Positions 13,198 to 25,699 of a stretch of DNA of 64,000 nt are shown here, one piece after another. Made by a program: the position numbers and the translations under genes. Under the pieces are notes generated by a model. The model saw only the letters and a program-made list of their open reading frames with translations. It did no database searches and was not told where the DNA came from. Each line of letters opens with the position of its first letter. Position 1 is the first letter of the stretch. Source of the DNA: Lactifluus volemus (Eukaryota > Basidiomycota > Agaricomycetes > Russulales > Russulaceae); NCBI GenBank assembly GCA_022376515.1, contig WTXI01000055.1:124001-188000 (forward strand). Reading direction: 5' to 3'.

Positions 13198-16100
13198 TTA
13201 GGAATCAGGTTCAGAGTTCTGTGTGAGTACCTGCTGCTCGTCAATCGCCCTACACTGTTCCAGCAGCTGAACAATCTCCGAGCGTGAGCATGCAGTCCGT
13301 AAAAAATAAGCCTGCAAAGGAGGGGATTTAATCACGCGATCATCAACTTATGTTTGGCAGGCTTGCACGTACATTGAGCAACTCGTCCGGATCTGGTCTC
13401 GAGTTGACGGGTTGAGAACATAAATTCAAGAAGTCGTGAATGATCGTGAAAAGGCCTCCGGTCGGTGCACAGGGGGTAACTGATGATGACTGGCGATGAC
13501 TCGGACGTCTTCGATGTCTTGGAATGGTGGGTTGCCGTGGACGAGCTCCCACGCCGTAGCGCCGAGTGACCAGACATCGACTTTGAGCGGGTCATAAAGG
13601 CCACTACAGGAAACGTCCCGGTTGTCAGGGAAGCACTGATAACAGTAAAATGTAAAAAAAGGGAACGAGGCTTACGTCCGCATTTCTGGAGCCTATGGGA
13701 AGAATGGAGGGGTGAGAGACAAAGGTGAGTGATGATCAAAGATGGCCAATTAAGGCAAGTGACCACATGCGCACCTGCCAGTATATTACCCCAACCGGAT
13801 CAGAGCGCTTGGGAGTCCCAGGAGACGAGGACACCGCCATGGAAAAATCAGCTGTGAAAAATGAACAGAAAAACGCCGAAATGAATAGACCGAAACAAAT
13901 CTAAACGGTGATTGGTGATGGGGTGTCACGCACCAAGCTTGAGCACGCCAGATCTACTCAGAAGCAAGTTGTCCGAGCGAACGTCCCGATGTGCAATATG
14001 ATGTTTGTGGATGTAGGATAGCGCCAGCAGAACCTGGTATCACATCACACATCCAACAATCAGACAACCGCCAAAATGGAAATAAAGGGACCACCACTTA
14101 CATCCCACATGAACCGTGCAACCATCTTTTCCGAGATCTCTATCGGCGCGCCTGCGGATTCTTCGGGCTCTCCGCCAACGGCAGCCAGCACATCCGCCAA
14201 GCTGCGGTCTAAAAGTTCCATGCCGATCCACAAGCTCTCTTCGGCAACGTCAACGTACAGGCGCTCCATGCGGTGCACATTGGCGTGGTGCAGCGCACGC
14301 GTGAGTTCGAGCTCGTGGCGCAGGTCGACAAGCTTGCCGTACCGCCGCGCTGCAGCGGTATGCGTTTGATCGCCACCTGGGAGGCGCTCTCCGTAGAGTC
14401 CTCCGCCGGTGAACGCGGCGAGAGCGGTCGGAATTGTTGCACGACCGAAGGTGCCGCGTGCGCAGAGTATACCGATCCGCTCTCACCTTGCGCAATCTCC
14501 TGCAGCTCTGTGAAGAGCACGTATGGATCCGCGGCATCGTCGATAAACTCGGCGAGCGGAAGCACGATGGCTGCGAGCCACGCAGGGTAGCGCGCTGCTC
14601 CCGTCGATGCGAAGCTTGGTGGTGAAATGCCGTTTTCGAGTTGTTTGATTTGTTTCGTTGGCATTGATAGACTAGTCGTGCTGACGGCGATCGGCGGCCG
14701 GTGATCAGGCAAGCCAGGCGCAGACGGTGGTGGCGTGACATAAGGGCTCTCTCCCGGTATTTCCTTTGCCTCCAGTTCTCCGCTCCCTAATTCAGGGAAC
14801 GAGGCGCGTAGTGGCGAAGGTGATGGTGACGGTAAGGGGGAGCCATCCAAATACCCCATCCGCGGGCTCTTAAACCCTCCAGCGTCCTCTTGGCTATTCG
14901 GGGCAGTGGTGAGCGCGAGAGTGCTCCCAGATGTACCGTCTCCGTCGTCCGAGTCGTTGCTGCTAGCATCGTCAGAGCTCGAGTCGCCTTCTTGATCGTC
15001 CTCCTGTACGACCTGCACTGGCGGGCGCTCGGACTCTCGCCCTTTGCCCTTGAGTGCTGTAATGACGGCGGGGTGGTGACAACGTCAGCGCGTACACGCC
15101 GGACGATGCTCGCGCCACGAACGATAGTCGCGTGCGTAATGGTGCTGGTGGAAGCACTGCTATCACGGTTGCTGTCCCTTCGCGGGTCGAGCTGAATCGT
15201 GAGCTGTGAGTCGCGGGATGCACCAGATGGTGACCATGCCGTATCGAGCTGAAAGCCAGAAGATGCAGTTGAGCTTGTATTGGGCGGGCTGATACTGTTG
15301 GCGATGGGGCGCGATCCTGCATCATACCCATGACTTCCAGGTATAATGGCGAAGCGCTGTACGAGAAATCGAGTTCGTCCGCAACTTCCTCCCCCGTTTC
15401 CTCCTCTTCTTCGTCTTCGTCCTCCTCGAACATATTCGAGTTCAACACGATACTAGGGAGCGTCACGCTCGGCTTGTGTTTTCCAGGTTCGGGCTTGGAC
15501 AACATTGGAGGTTGGGCAACATTGGAGAGCTTGCGCTCGTGAACGCAGTCGAAGCAGAAGACTCGGGCGTATCAACTAATGCAGATGGCATGGAAGAGAA
15601 CAGAGAGGCCGACCACAACGATAAGTCCTCCAGCATGTCCTTACGGAGCGATAGTCGTGGTGGTTGGATCGAGAGTACAGCTGGACGTTGGCGACGACGC
15701 TCGCTGCCATTACGGGCCAAAGCATGCTGTTCCGCTTCCGCGCCCGCCTCCTCGTTCGAATTCGGGGGTGATGCCAGAATTTTATTTAGAGTCGGTGGGT
15801 CTGGAAGGCGTCGTGACGGCTGCGCCTTCTCCTGGGGTAGTGGTCGTATGGCATCCTCTAGCGTGATGGGCGGTGGAGACCCGCTCTTCACCCCATCATC
15901 GGGGTAACTGGGCGGAGGTGAGTTAAAAGGGGGGGAAGTGTCATTTACGACGCGGAACGGCCTGTGAGGAGGGGTCTGTGGTATGAAGCGCCGTTCCTGA
16001 TCGCAGTTGCGTGACCGCGAGCTACGGGTCGTCGAAACCGAATTGCTGCGCGAGGGTTGCAGCGGACGTACTGGTGCAGGTGGCACTTCAGGCACAGGAC

Positions 16101-17190
16101 GGCGAGGTCTTGGGTGGGTCGCTGGGGTGATTGACATGGACATACTGCGCATCTTCAAGTGGCGTTGCCACATTCTCTGCATCATTTGTTTTACCAGAAA
16201 TGGCACCATAGACGCTGGCGTAGGTGGGGGAGCAGCAGCAGCCACTTTGATATTGTCGGATATCTCCGGTGTGATCGGTGTTGGGGCAGGGGTAAGGGAG
16301 GTGGTGGTGCCGGTGGTCCGACACGGAGTGAACGTTCCGAGCGGGAAATGGACCCATCAGATTTCCGGCGACGAAGGGAGCTAGCTCGGGGGCTGGATCA
16401 ACGACGTGTTGTGAACTAGGAGGGGTGATTGGGGGTGATTTAGGGGGGAAGGGGCGACGACCTTTCTGTATGAGAGCGATTTCAGCTGGGGAGTAGCCGA
16501 GCTCGGTCAAACTTGATGACCACGAAGGAGGAATTCCCTGGAAACTGTCCGAGGGAGAAAAAAAAACATTTAATGCCGCCGGAGATGAGGGGACGTGAGA
16601 ACGTACGCTTCGTCTATGTGTATATGATGCTAGATGGGCGTATATGCGTGTGTGTGCGATTGTGTTGTCGGACATTGCGTGCGAGCGCGTGAAGAAGGTA
16701 ATAAAAAAAGAAAAGAAGGAAAGAAGGGGATTTTAAGGCCATGCCGAGAACCGGACGTGGGCTGCTCACCTGGAAATTCCATGGGGGTGAAATATCTTCG
16801 TCATCCGTAGTATCGTCAGGGTTGGCGACGCGGGAGTTCTTGGACGCGGAACGCTTGCGAAGGCCAGAAATCTTGCGAAAAAATCCTCCCTTGCATTTAT
16901 TGGGGCTCTGATCTGGGGACAGAGTACAGACGGACGCGGAACCACACGGGGATGGCTGTATTGAGCGGCTGGGTGAGGGGATGGAGTTCTGACAGACAAG
17001 GAACTGCTGGCAGTTGTCTTTCCGTGGACAGAGTGAGGTGGGTGAAGGAGAGGAGGGAATGATTGAAGGATGATGAGTAGACATAGTTTGCATCCTTGGG
17101 AGGGGGTGGTGGTGGCTTAGAACCAGTGAATTTGAAAACTTTGAAAGTAGAGAAACGAGAGTGTTTTGTGTTTGAAGATGTCGAGGCCAT
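13198..17190 (-). CDS. STE20-family PAK-like (PAKA) protein kinase with CRIB domain
   Basis: p21-activated-type Ser/Thr kinase, expected to act downstream of Cdc42/Rac in polarity and morphogenesis. In order: a short basic N-terminus (MASTSSNTKHSRF; FKFTGSKPPPPPPKD); a FFRKISGLRKRS block; a CRIB/PBD segment around 16500-16600 reading SFQGIPPSWSSSLTELGYS; a long low-complexity Pro/Ser/acidic linker; and the kinase domain. The kinase domain shows VAIKRIPL (catalytic Lys), HELELTRALHHANVHRMERL, IAHRDVRSDNLLL (catalytic Asp) and SDPVGVIYWQAPEMR. It also shows DVWSLGATAWELVHGNPPF. DFG is DFS (LADFSMAVSSSP), which I recall as common in this agaricomycete subgroup. The C-terminal exon ends EIVQLLEQCRAIDEQQ. 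Frame breaks occur near 14342 (a CC where CCC is expected), near 15290 and in the N-terminal linker. Confidence 0.85.
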
Positions 17191-17413
17191 GGAAGAGAGA
17201 GAGAACAAGAGAAAGTGTGGATGACCGTTCTCGAAACACTCGCACAGCAAACAACTTTGACTTGGCAAACGGACAAGCCGGTGGTAATATTAAATCGGAG
17301 CTTTAAATTGCTGTACTCTACTCTCTCACTGCCTCTGGTACTAGCCTCATCACCTCTTCGTGTCTCGGCGAGATATCATATTCAAATGGTGCCGGCTGTC
17401 TATTCACAAAATG

Positions 17414-19410
17414 TTAGCATACACATATAAAAAAAAGAATCTGATGCAGGGAAGCGCACGAAATTAATCCATGATTATAGACGCCCTCGACTGGGATCTC
17501 TTTCCCATGCCCATCAATCTTTTTATGTACATCAAATGCGGCCAGCACACTCGCGATGAGGATCCAAATCGTCGAATCGACCAAGTCACGCCCGGGGCAA
17601 ATCCTTGTCCACAAATTAGCTCGAATCACCTGAAGCACGGACAAGACGGAGACCACTCACCGACGTCCGTACCCAAACGCGTACATCAATAAAGGGTCCT
17701 CTATCACCTTCTTCCCATCATCTGTGAGAAATCGCTCCGGCTTGAACGTCTCGGGATCCGCGTAGACTTCTGGATCATGCAAGATCGCCCTAAAGCAAGC
17801 AAGCGAACAACTGAGCGAACCCCAAATCCCCTTTTCCCCTCTTGGCTGACGCACCACGTGTTGGGCAGTACCATCGTACCCTTGGGGATAAAGTATCCAC
17901 TATACACGTCGTCCTCCGTCGTGGCGTGGGCAACACCGAGCGGAAGAACGAGTCGCCAGCGCAGCAGTTCCTTGCACAATCCGTCAACGTACGGCAGACT
18001 AGGCCGATCGTCAAGCCCAGGGAGACGCCCACGCCCGATCACCTCGTCTATCTCGGCTTGTGCGCGCTTTTGTACATCCGGGTAAAGCAGCAAGACGAGA
18101 AAGAAGGAAGAGAGCGTCGAAATGGTCTGGCGAGGGGGATCCATCAGACAGATAGGCAAACGGACAAGGGAGGAAGAAGCGGACCGTTTCGGCACCCGCT
18201 GCGTATACGCTCGCTGCAACATTTTTGAGCGCTTTTTCGTCTTCCTCGTCCTTGCATTCTCCAAGGTTGTCGTGCACGAGCGAATGCTTCGAGGTACCCT
18301 TGAGCTAGTAAGTCGCGATGCCCCGTCAACATTTCATCCGTTGATATTGAATGGCAAACCCAACTAGATCCCCTTGACCATATCAAATGGCGCGTTGACC
18401 ATCTCATGACAGAGCTTCATCCCATACTTCGCGCGCCGCTTGAACTCCGTCCCAGGGAACCAATCTGGCAGGTACTTTACTATAGGAGAGCTGTAAGCAC
18501 ATTTCAAAACGAAACAAGTGCAACACGTACATGCAGGCAAGTCATTTACGAGCAGTGCGCCAGGCGACATCGACTTTCTGGCGAGTGTGAGCAATTCTTC
18601 GGCGACCACGACAAAATGATCGCTCGATTCTCTGACGTCATAGCCATAGGTGAGGGACATGACCACCGCTGCGATGAATCTTTTTTTTTGTGCATGAACT
18701 ATTAATAACCAATCACGATCAGGACAAGAAAGCGTACAATCTGAGATGCTCCATTGTCTTATCGGGACGACGTAGGACCTTCCCCAGGAACGCGTGCGCC
18801 TTTCTAGTCTGCATATCGTGGTACGTCGCTGTGACGGCAGGACGGAGGCATTGGTCGACGATGCGACGCTCGACGCGCCACTTGGGCGAATAGCGTGTGA
18901 TGGCGAGATTGAAATGTGCTCCCATCCTAAAATCAACAGTCTTAAAGATGGTCAGAGGGAGCGAAAGGCACCCTCACATGTCAATGATAGGGATCACTGG
19001 TCGATCCATGTATCGCATGCCCGTGCGCTCGAACAAGTCCTTTGCCGCGCGCGCACTATTGACGAATACGATCAAGCGTCCAAACACCGATACCGACGTC
19101 ACGTCACCTGTCCCAACAAATTGCAGCACAGCACAAAGACAATGTCAACGAACAGTAATTAGTTCTCGTCTCCTGATGCGAACGTACCGTATCGTTTGCC
19201 CCATCGCGTATAGGTCTCCCACGGGGAGTACTGTGGGATGTCGAAGATGTTGCCAAATAGAGGGAGTCCACGTGGCCCGGGTGGATATCGCAGGCCTCCT
19301 CCCCGACGACGTGCGCGCGAAGAAACGTAGATGCGGGCGACCAACGCAAAAAGGGCAAATGCCACCGCGCTAAACAAGAGACACCCAACAGGGATCCGGG
19401 GTATCATCAT
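17414..19410 (-). CDS. Cytochrome P450 monooxygenase
   Basis: Haem-thiolate monooxygenase, probably ER-anchored. The start at the double Met gives MMIPRIPVGCLLFSAVAFAL (signal anchor), followed by a basic cluster and the proline hinge LRYPPGPRGLPLFGNIF. Then come the helix C region (YSPKWRVERRIVDQCLRPAV), an F/G region (LTYGYDVRESSDHF; KYLPDWFPGTEFKRRAK) and helix I. In helix I, VAASVYAAGAET is joined across a 58-nt intron to TISTLSSFF. The K-helix ExxR is ELLR (CKELLRWR), the PERF region is FKPERFLTD, and the haem loop is FGYGRRICPGR with the ligand Cys. It resembles the large agaricomycete clans related to fungal O-methylsterigmatocystin oxidoreductase-like P450s. The substrate is unknown and no biosynthetic cluster surrounds it. 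The exact C-terminus after GVYNHGLIS is uncertain. Confidence 0.9.
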
Positions 19411-20896
19411 TAATCGAGAGGTAAGGCCAGGAAGCTGGCGTTTTGACGGAGTAGTTTGTGGAGTGGAATGAAAAAAACCGCAGTACAACAGTAGTACAAC
19501 GCGGGAGTTTTTGTTGTTGCTCTTCTTGATCCGTTCCCAGAAGTAATACGAATCTTCTTTTGCGATCAACGTTTTTTTTTTCTTTATAAACGGTATGGCA
19601 CCCGGGTCCGCCAGAGGGACCCATGTGATGATGGCGTGGGCAGATCTGGTCATTGGGTGAAGTGTCTTGAGACACGACTAGTTACATCAAGGAGAAACTT
19701 TGTGTTGATAAAATCAATTCCATCATGATGAGATTTTGACAGTGCTAGGCCCGATGCGTTGGAGTTGGAGGTTGGGGCGACGCCACGCCGACTCCGGCCT
19801 TGGCATGACTTGGCGGATTTACAGCGGTCCTGTTGCCTTTCTTGGCCCTGACGCTTTTGTGTTCACTATCTTGCAGGGTAAAACCTCGACTATTCTTATG
19901 ACTGACCATGTGCATACCACACCACCACACCTAGATGGGCTTCCTTGATCGGGTGCGGCCGTGATCTAGGGCATGCATGCGTTGTACATTTTTTCCGAGG
20001 TTGATGAGGTCTCTCTTGAGGGTCTTTCCTTCCTCATTGTATACCTAAAACCTTTCCCCTTTAATCTATCTGAGATGCGATTCGGAATTGAATGTTGGGG
20101 GGAAAGAAAGCCCGGAGCGCTTTTTCAACCCCCCATCATTCATTCGAGGTACATTATTTGTTATTTCCTTGACGCGCGCTGCACCATTAAGCTTTTCATT
20201 CAACTCTTTCGCGCCTATCAGATCCAAAGTGCACACTTATCTCAGAGAGTTAGAGCTTATGCACCACCGCCAATAGGGCTATGTCATCCCCCCCAATTCT
20301 GATCTTCAGGGTTGCGCATTTTAGCTTTGGCATCACTGTGTTTTGATCGAGCACCTATCATTTAGTCGATTTGCCGCCCAGGGAGAGGTGGCGCGATGGG
20401 ACGTTGAGTCATAGGTTTGTGGCGTGACGCTCGTGTATTTGTTTGTCTTGCGTTCTGGAATCTTCAAGTTGAGAGGTACTATTACCGTAGTTGGGTGACT
20501 TGTGCCAAGCCTACTACGTATCGATATATACAAAGTGGTGGGAAATTATATTAAACACCCATCAGAAAGGACAGAATACGGTAATTTTTCTTAGCGTAGT
20601 GGGGCATTGATTGATATCAGGAATCTGATTGTGTGGGATGAGCCCATACAATCAAAGTATTCAGGCAAGCTTCGCCCCTGCCGGCAATCATAATTGGCTG
20701 GATCCCTGGGCCGCGATTTCCCGAGGATCGACGCCTCCAGTTCTGTGCGGGAATAGAAAGGTCACGTGAAAGGGCCTTTGTCTCGAATTCGAAAGCTGTC
20801 AAACAAAGCTTTTGGACAACCACGACTTCGCCTCCTCTCTTCCTCCTTCATCCCCTCTCATTCCCCTTACGTCCTATCTACCACTACTCTCACTCC
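19411..20896. other. Divergent intergenic region (P450 / orphan gene promoters)
   Basis: About 1.5 kb without a convincing gene. Short open frames at 19736-19948 and 19973-20302 have no recognisable family. It separates two divergently transcribed genes and should contain both promoters. CT-rich tracts precede the ATG at 20897. Confidence 0.5.
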
Positions 20897-21804
20897 ATGG
20901 TATTTTTCGTCTTTTATCCCACCGATTTCTTCATTAACCTCTCTCTACAGTCCCACCACTCTCCCGAACCCCCTCATACGTCCTCCTCAGAACACGAATC
21001 TCATCATGATGCCCATGTAGGCCTCCGCCTTGTCCTTGGTAGCATTCTCGCTCCCGTATGACCCTCTTCCTTATTCCCCCCTTTTCCTCCCTTCTCTTGA
21101 CCAATTTTTTCCTTTCCCGCCTTTGTTTTAGAAGCGACCCTCCATGGGTTCTCATTCAGTGTCTGGTACGGCTTCCCCGTTCCACCACTTTCACCAGTCC
21201 GGTATGGGCGTTGGTACCTGCACTGGCACTGGACATGAGACTCCTCCTCTTCCACCGCCGCCGCCACCACAACCAACGCCTGTGCCTCCGCACTTCCAGT
21301 CTCACTACCAACCCCCGTATCAACATGCGCACCAACCGACCCCAATACTGCATTCCCATCAAATCCCACACTATCACAGCCACGCACAGCCGCAGCCTCA
21401 ACATCATGTACACGCACATACATTCGGGCCCTCCCGCCTGAGCTCCACCGTGCGCTCGCACCCGTGTCACCTGCCATCGCGCAGTTGGCCGGGGCGCTTT
21501 CCTTTGAGTTGTTGATTACTAACATGTCTTTCCTTTTATGTCTTTATTAACGCAGCATTCGACACCACCAGGCTCGACGTCGCCGTCGCCTTCACCGTCG
21601 CCTAGACTTGCAACACCCCCACTTGCGTGTGACCACGCTTCGCATGCATACCCGTCTGAGCATGCCGTAGATGACTCTCTAGTGGCCAAGGGAGCGTCGT
21701 CGACAAGTTCAGATGCTGCTGCGGATGCAAAACGTGCCCACTTCCTCAAGACGTTGCAGAGTAAGAGCGCGTGGGACGCGATGATACATGGTTCGTTTGT
21801 ATGA
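20897..21804 (+). CDS. Conserved-looking Pro/His-rich protein of unknown function
   Basis: Not recognised. I infer this structure: ATG at 20897 immediately followed by an intron (20900-20950, GTATTT...CTACAG); exon SHHSPEPPHTSSSEHESHH...GSILAP; intron 21056-21131; a long Pro/His/Gln-rich exon (HETPPLPPPPPPQPTPVPP); a compact block ALPPELHRALAPVSPAIAQL; another intron; and the C-terminus KRAHFLKTLQSKSAWDAMIH ending GSFV. Introns 1 and 2 are both in phase. The ALPPELHR block sits in a different frame from the preceding text; one extra G in the run at 21426-21428 would join them. The donor of the last intron is unclear. The low-complexity body with a short hydrophobic-helical C-terminal motif suggests a disordered regulator, but no function is claimed. 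Confidence 0.6.
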
Positions 21805-24166
21805 ACATGGCGGTGCGCTTTGCGTATAAGGTAGTAAAAAACTTGTGAGATTTTTCTCTTTCCTCTTGGTCCCCTCTTTGGTTTGCCTCCCTCTCCATGT
21901 GTTGTTCCTCGTTGTGTTTGTATGTTCGTTGTGGCTTGCACCAACCTCCCCCCCCCTGTTGTACGCGTGTGCGCCATGTGCTCGTGTGTTGACGCATATA
22001 TCATCTAATACCGGGTGCACAGCCCTAGAGTACCCCTTTTCGTATATCTGTCTGTTAGTTTTTGACCCCTTATCGCTTAGAACCAACAAGAGACGATTGA
22101 CTTGACCGGGCACGTCTCGGGAGGAACATCGGATGAACGTGCGATGATAAGCACTCGTATTCATAGTACGGCCAACAACAGGCCGCCTCGAAATAATTTT
22201 CCTCCACTGTCGGGGAATTCCGACTCTATGCACGTTTGTCCGTTGCGGCCAAATTGATAAGCCCCCCATTACGCACCACTGCACGCTCGATGGGGTTTTT
22301 GCCGTCGACAATGTTTAGATTGTGGTTGGCAGCCGTCATTTTTAGTGGCAGGGTTCCCATGAGACAATCATGAAATGTCGCTATCTATCTACTGTACTAG
22401 TAGCACTAGCCCTTCAAATCCGGATCGGGCTCGCATGCCCGAGAACGAATATCATGGATGCGCGCCCGTCAAATATGATTCATAAGTTAACAAGTTCGGG
22501 GATTTCTGTCCGACGTTAGGTACAGTACATAAAAAGAAAGGCTTAACGCTTGCCCCGCCACACACACGCTCTCACTCACTGAAGCAGCCCCATTGGCTAG
22601 CCGCGCTTCCCATTTTTTCGGTTCATCATTGCATTCGAAAACGTGGTACCTTTTATGTCTCCCCAAGAATGGGGGCTCGGACATGACATGTTATGTTTGT
22701 GTATGTATGTTGTGGCAAGATATATGCACCCAGAGCATCCATAAATAAGTACTTCACCAACTCAGAAATGCTGGTGACTGAGTCTATTACTGCTCCCACA
22801 CTCTCATAAAAAAAATTTTTAATTTTTTTTTTCATGCAGAATGTGAACATTCGCCATGACCTCGAACAGTAAACATGAGCGCTCACTGCCGTTCCGTCTC
22901 GTTCGCGGATTTTTTCAGCTGATTTACAGAGGCTACAGTCCATCGTCATCGTTTGACAACACCCAAAACCATTCACTGCGGATTGGGCTAGGTCACTCTC
23001 CATACTAGTACTACTAATGGACCACCACCCCCACGAAAAAAAATAAAATTTGCTGATCACTGAACAGAAGGACCGTAGTTAGCCGTCGTACTCACGCTCA
23101 CGACTCGGCCGTTGCCTCACTGACCAAAGCGCGTTCACTCCGGGCACTCCGGGCAGCAGCTGCGTCGGGAGCGCCTCCCCGACCTTGACGGTCCTCTGAG
23201 TATGACATATGATTAATAACCCGTTTTTGTTGCCTCACGACCCTCGTTTTTTTTTACGGTTTCTCTTCCCAAAACGACTAGGGGGTCGGTTTTTATTATT
23301 GACTAGTAGTTACGAAACGCGTCACGGTATAGATAAATACAGCTTGAGGAAACGTCGATCAGAGAAGGCATCGAAATTTTTTCGCCCTCCTTGTCCTCTC
23401 TCTCACTTTTCGTCCCCGCAAGAAGTGGGCACCCGCAGCTAGCTTGTCTTTAACAGACGCCCCCTCCATAGAGCTACGTGCGTGGATTTCAGATGCTGAG
23501 GCATTGTCCATCCTTCGACTATGGGTTTCTTGGAATCGGTGGCTCCTCCGTGTCAGGAACAGGCGCGCATTCTCCAAATACCCTCAGGATGAGAGCAGGC
23601 TCAAATTCGGTGGTGGGAAGGGGCTTTTTTCGTCTGCGGGATTGAGCCCTCAGTGGCTGCTTCACGAAGTTAGATAAAGCGCAGATGCAAATGATGCAAG
23701 GTTCAGGGCTGGTGCGGTAACTGGGTCAATTGGGATCTTAAATAGCTCGGAGGCTTGGGCTTTACGTTTGCTCCTCATCCGCATGCCATGCGAGGCCATG
23801 TTGGGAGGAGTTTGTGGAGTCTTTCACAGCAAAGTTACGTCGGTACTAGAGTGCCGTAACTGCGGGCAGGCTCGCATGGCACTATCTCAGTTACAACACA
23901 GGAGGGGCCATCTTCTCGTAGGTGCCGGCACGATATCTTCTTGAGCTGGCTCTGGTTGTCGCGACTGCGATCGCAGCGGTACCAACAGTGACCGACCCCC
24001 CCCTTCCCCCTGCGTTCATCATACCGTTTCGCTCTTTAGCCTCCACCTTTGACTTCTGTTCTTCTGCGGTCACTGCGCCATCCCACGTGCTCTATACACA
24101 GTTCCCCAAATTCGCCTACCGCTTGCCTTTTTCTCTTTCGGATTCTTTGGGGTTCACTCCTGTTTC
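21805..24166. other. Intergenic region, no gene recognised
   Basis: About 2.4 kb. It contains a ~95-base dispersed repeat (22035-22130) also present at 39618-39720, and scattered open frames without family signal. A CTCCGGGCA direct doublet occurs near 23138. No RNA gene was recognised. Confidence 0.4.
22035..22130. repeat. Dispersed repeat, copy 1
   Basis: Begins 'ctgtctgttagttttt' and runs through 'acga(t/c)tgacttgaccg' to a '(g)tctcggga' box. The same order of landmarks is found at 39618-39720 at roughly 65-70% similarity by eye. Confidence 0.5.
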
Positions 24167-25315
24167 CTAGTGAAGAACCCGAAGGGCGTTTCTTTTGACG
24201 CAAAAGGGAGAAAGGGGCGGCACGCTGAGATGTGACGATTCGGGTGCAGGGAACGAGGCTTGAGACGTTGGAGCGGTTACCTTGGTCCCCTCTTTGGGTG
24301 GAGCGCGCGGGTGGGATATCCGTGAAGCTCTTCTCGATGATGAGCCATGGGTGGGGATAGGGGTAGTCGAAGCGGCAGACGATAGAAGAGGCTTGGGCTC
24401 GCAGAGCACGAAATCGTGTTCAAAAGCTTTGAAAATTGGGTCGAGTATAGAAGAATCGGCCCAAACGTCATTAAAAGCTTCGTCTAGCTTGACATTGATC
24501 TTGATCAGCGTCGTCTTCGTGATGAGAGGCGCAGGCACAGCACGCGCAGGCAGAGGGGCGTCTGTTGTTGAAGGCCCCCGAGAGCAGGGAATGGTGAGAG
24601 GCGACACGAGGGAGGAACAGTCGCTTCGACGTCGTCATCCCACAGTTTGGCATGCTAGGAGTGGTGGCGCCAAGACTCTTGCTTCCAGAATTGTAGCTAG
24701 TCGGTTGGTAGTCTCAGGAGAGTCGGTCGTTGTTCGGGTTTGAAGGCCTAGCCGGATGATGGTGATGATGGTGATGACGCACGGACAAGCCCGGTCTGAA
24801 TTGGATCGAGTGGCGTATCTGAGAAGAGAGAAAGGACGTGTGACCCTCTAGAGGAAATTGGCGACTGGAGCACAAAACTTGGAGCAGACTTGTCTTTCTC
24901 TGATGTATCCAAGGGAATGAAGGAAAAGTAGACAGATCAGTCTTGTCAGAAACGAAAAACAAGAGAAAATATCGGAATAGGCTTTGCGAGAGTAGCATCT
25001 TTATTGTATCCCAGGGATGGCGATGTGGAGGATGAGGAAGCAGGGAAGCGCAGCAAGTTGACTTTGAAAAAAAAAACGTCATCGGCGGTTGTTGCTAATT
25101 CGGCCGTAGATTGAGCATTGGCTAGCATGGCTGATGAATGAGTTGAAAGTGGATGCGATTTGTGCTTCAAGGCAGTCGATGACGGTGTCACAAGGGTAGG
25201 GCTCACCGAGCTCAATGGCCGGGTTGATTATATTATTTTTATTTACGACGCCGACGTTGCCAGCGCCGTCCCGTACACCATGTCCTAGACTTTCAGCGTT
25301 TGACCATACCCGGAT
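24167..25315 (-). CDS. Hypothetical minus-strand gene, possibly bisected by the transposon
   Basis: Two stretches look coding but are not recognised. One at ~25080-25315 reads VWSNAESLGHGVRDGAGNVG...AIELGEPYPCDTVIDCLEA. One at 24167-24560 reads ITKTTLIKINVKLDEAFNDV followed by a Ser/Pro-rich tail. The upstream side is interrupted at 25316 by the 8-bp target site of the large hAT-like element, so any 5' exon would now lie beyond 39602. Open frame and composition are the only support. It could be two unrelated pieces. Confidence 0.3.
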
Positions 25316-25323
25316 GCTGCGGA
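25316..25323. repeat. Target-site duplication, left, of outer hAT-like element
   Basis: GCTGCGGA, identical to 39595-39602. An 8-bp duplication is the hallmark of hAT insertion. Confidence 0.93.
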
Positions 25324-25345
25324 TAGTGTTGCCACGGCTCGGCTC
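25324..25345 (+). repeat. Left terminal inverted repeat of outer hAT-like element
   Basis: Starts TAGTGTTGCCACGGCTCGG; 22 bases perfectly inverted at 39573-39594. The first five bases TAGTG fit the hAT terminal consensus YARNG. The repeat is followed by a subterminal array of GCTCG/GAGC-type repeats to about 25440. Confidence 0.93.
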
Positions 25346-25699
25346 GGCTCGACTCGAGCTCGACTCGCACAAGCTCACCCATTTTGGGCGAGCCGAGTCT
25401 AAGCGAGCCGCTCGTGAGCCGCTCGAGCCATGGCTCGTGCCAGTTTTCGTGACGAATCTGGAAATATTCCAAATTTGGATAACGCTGACGAGCCGTCGAG
25501 CCTACTGATAACGCTGCGAGTCTACTGTCTACACTGTCCATCCATTTACTTTCCCAGGCTTTCAAGTCGGTCCCCATGACGTCCTATACCCACTTTTGCT
25601 TCCCCTGACATGCATTTCTCCCCTAACACAACTCCCAAGTACGTCTATCTTCTCAATCTGCATCTACATCTCTGCCAGTGAGCTGTTTGAGAATTGAGA

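Noticed and set aside
17414..21804. P450 and orphan gene as a biosynthetic gene cluster
   Set aside because: No synthase, transporter or cluster regulator is nearby; one P450 is not a cluster.
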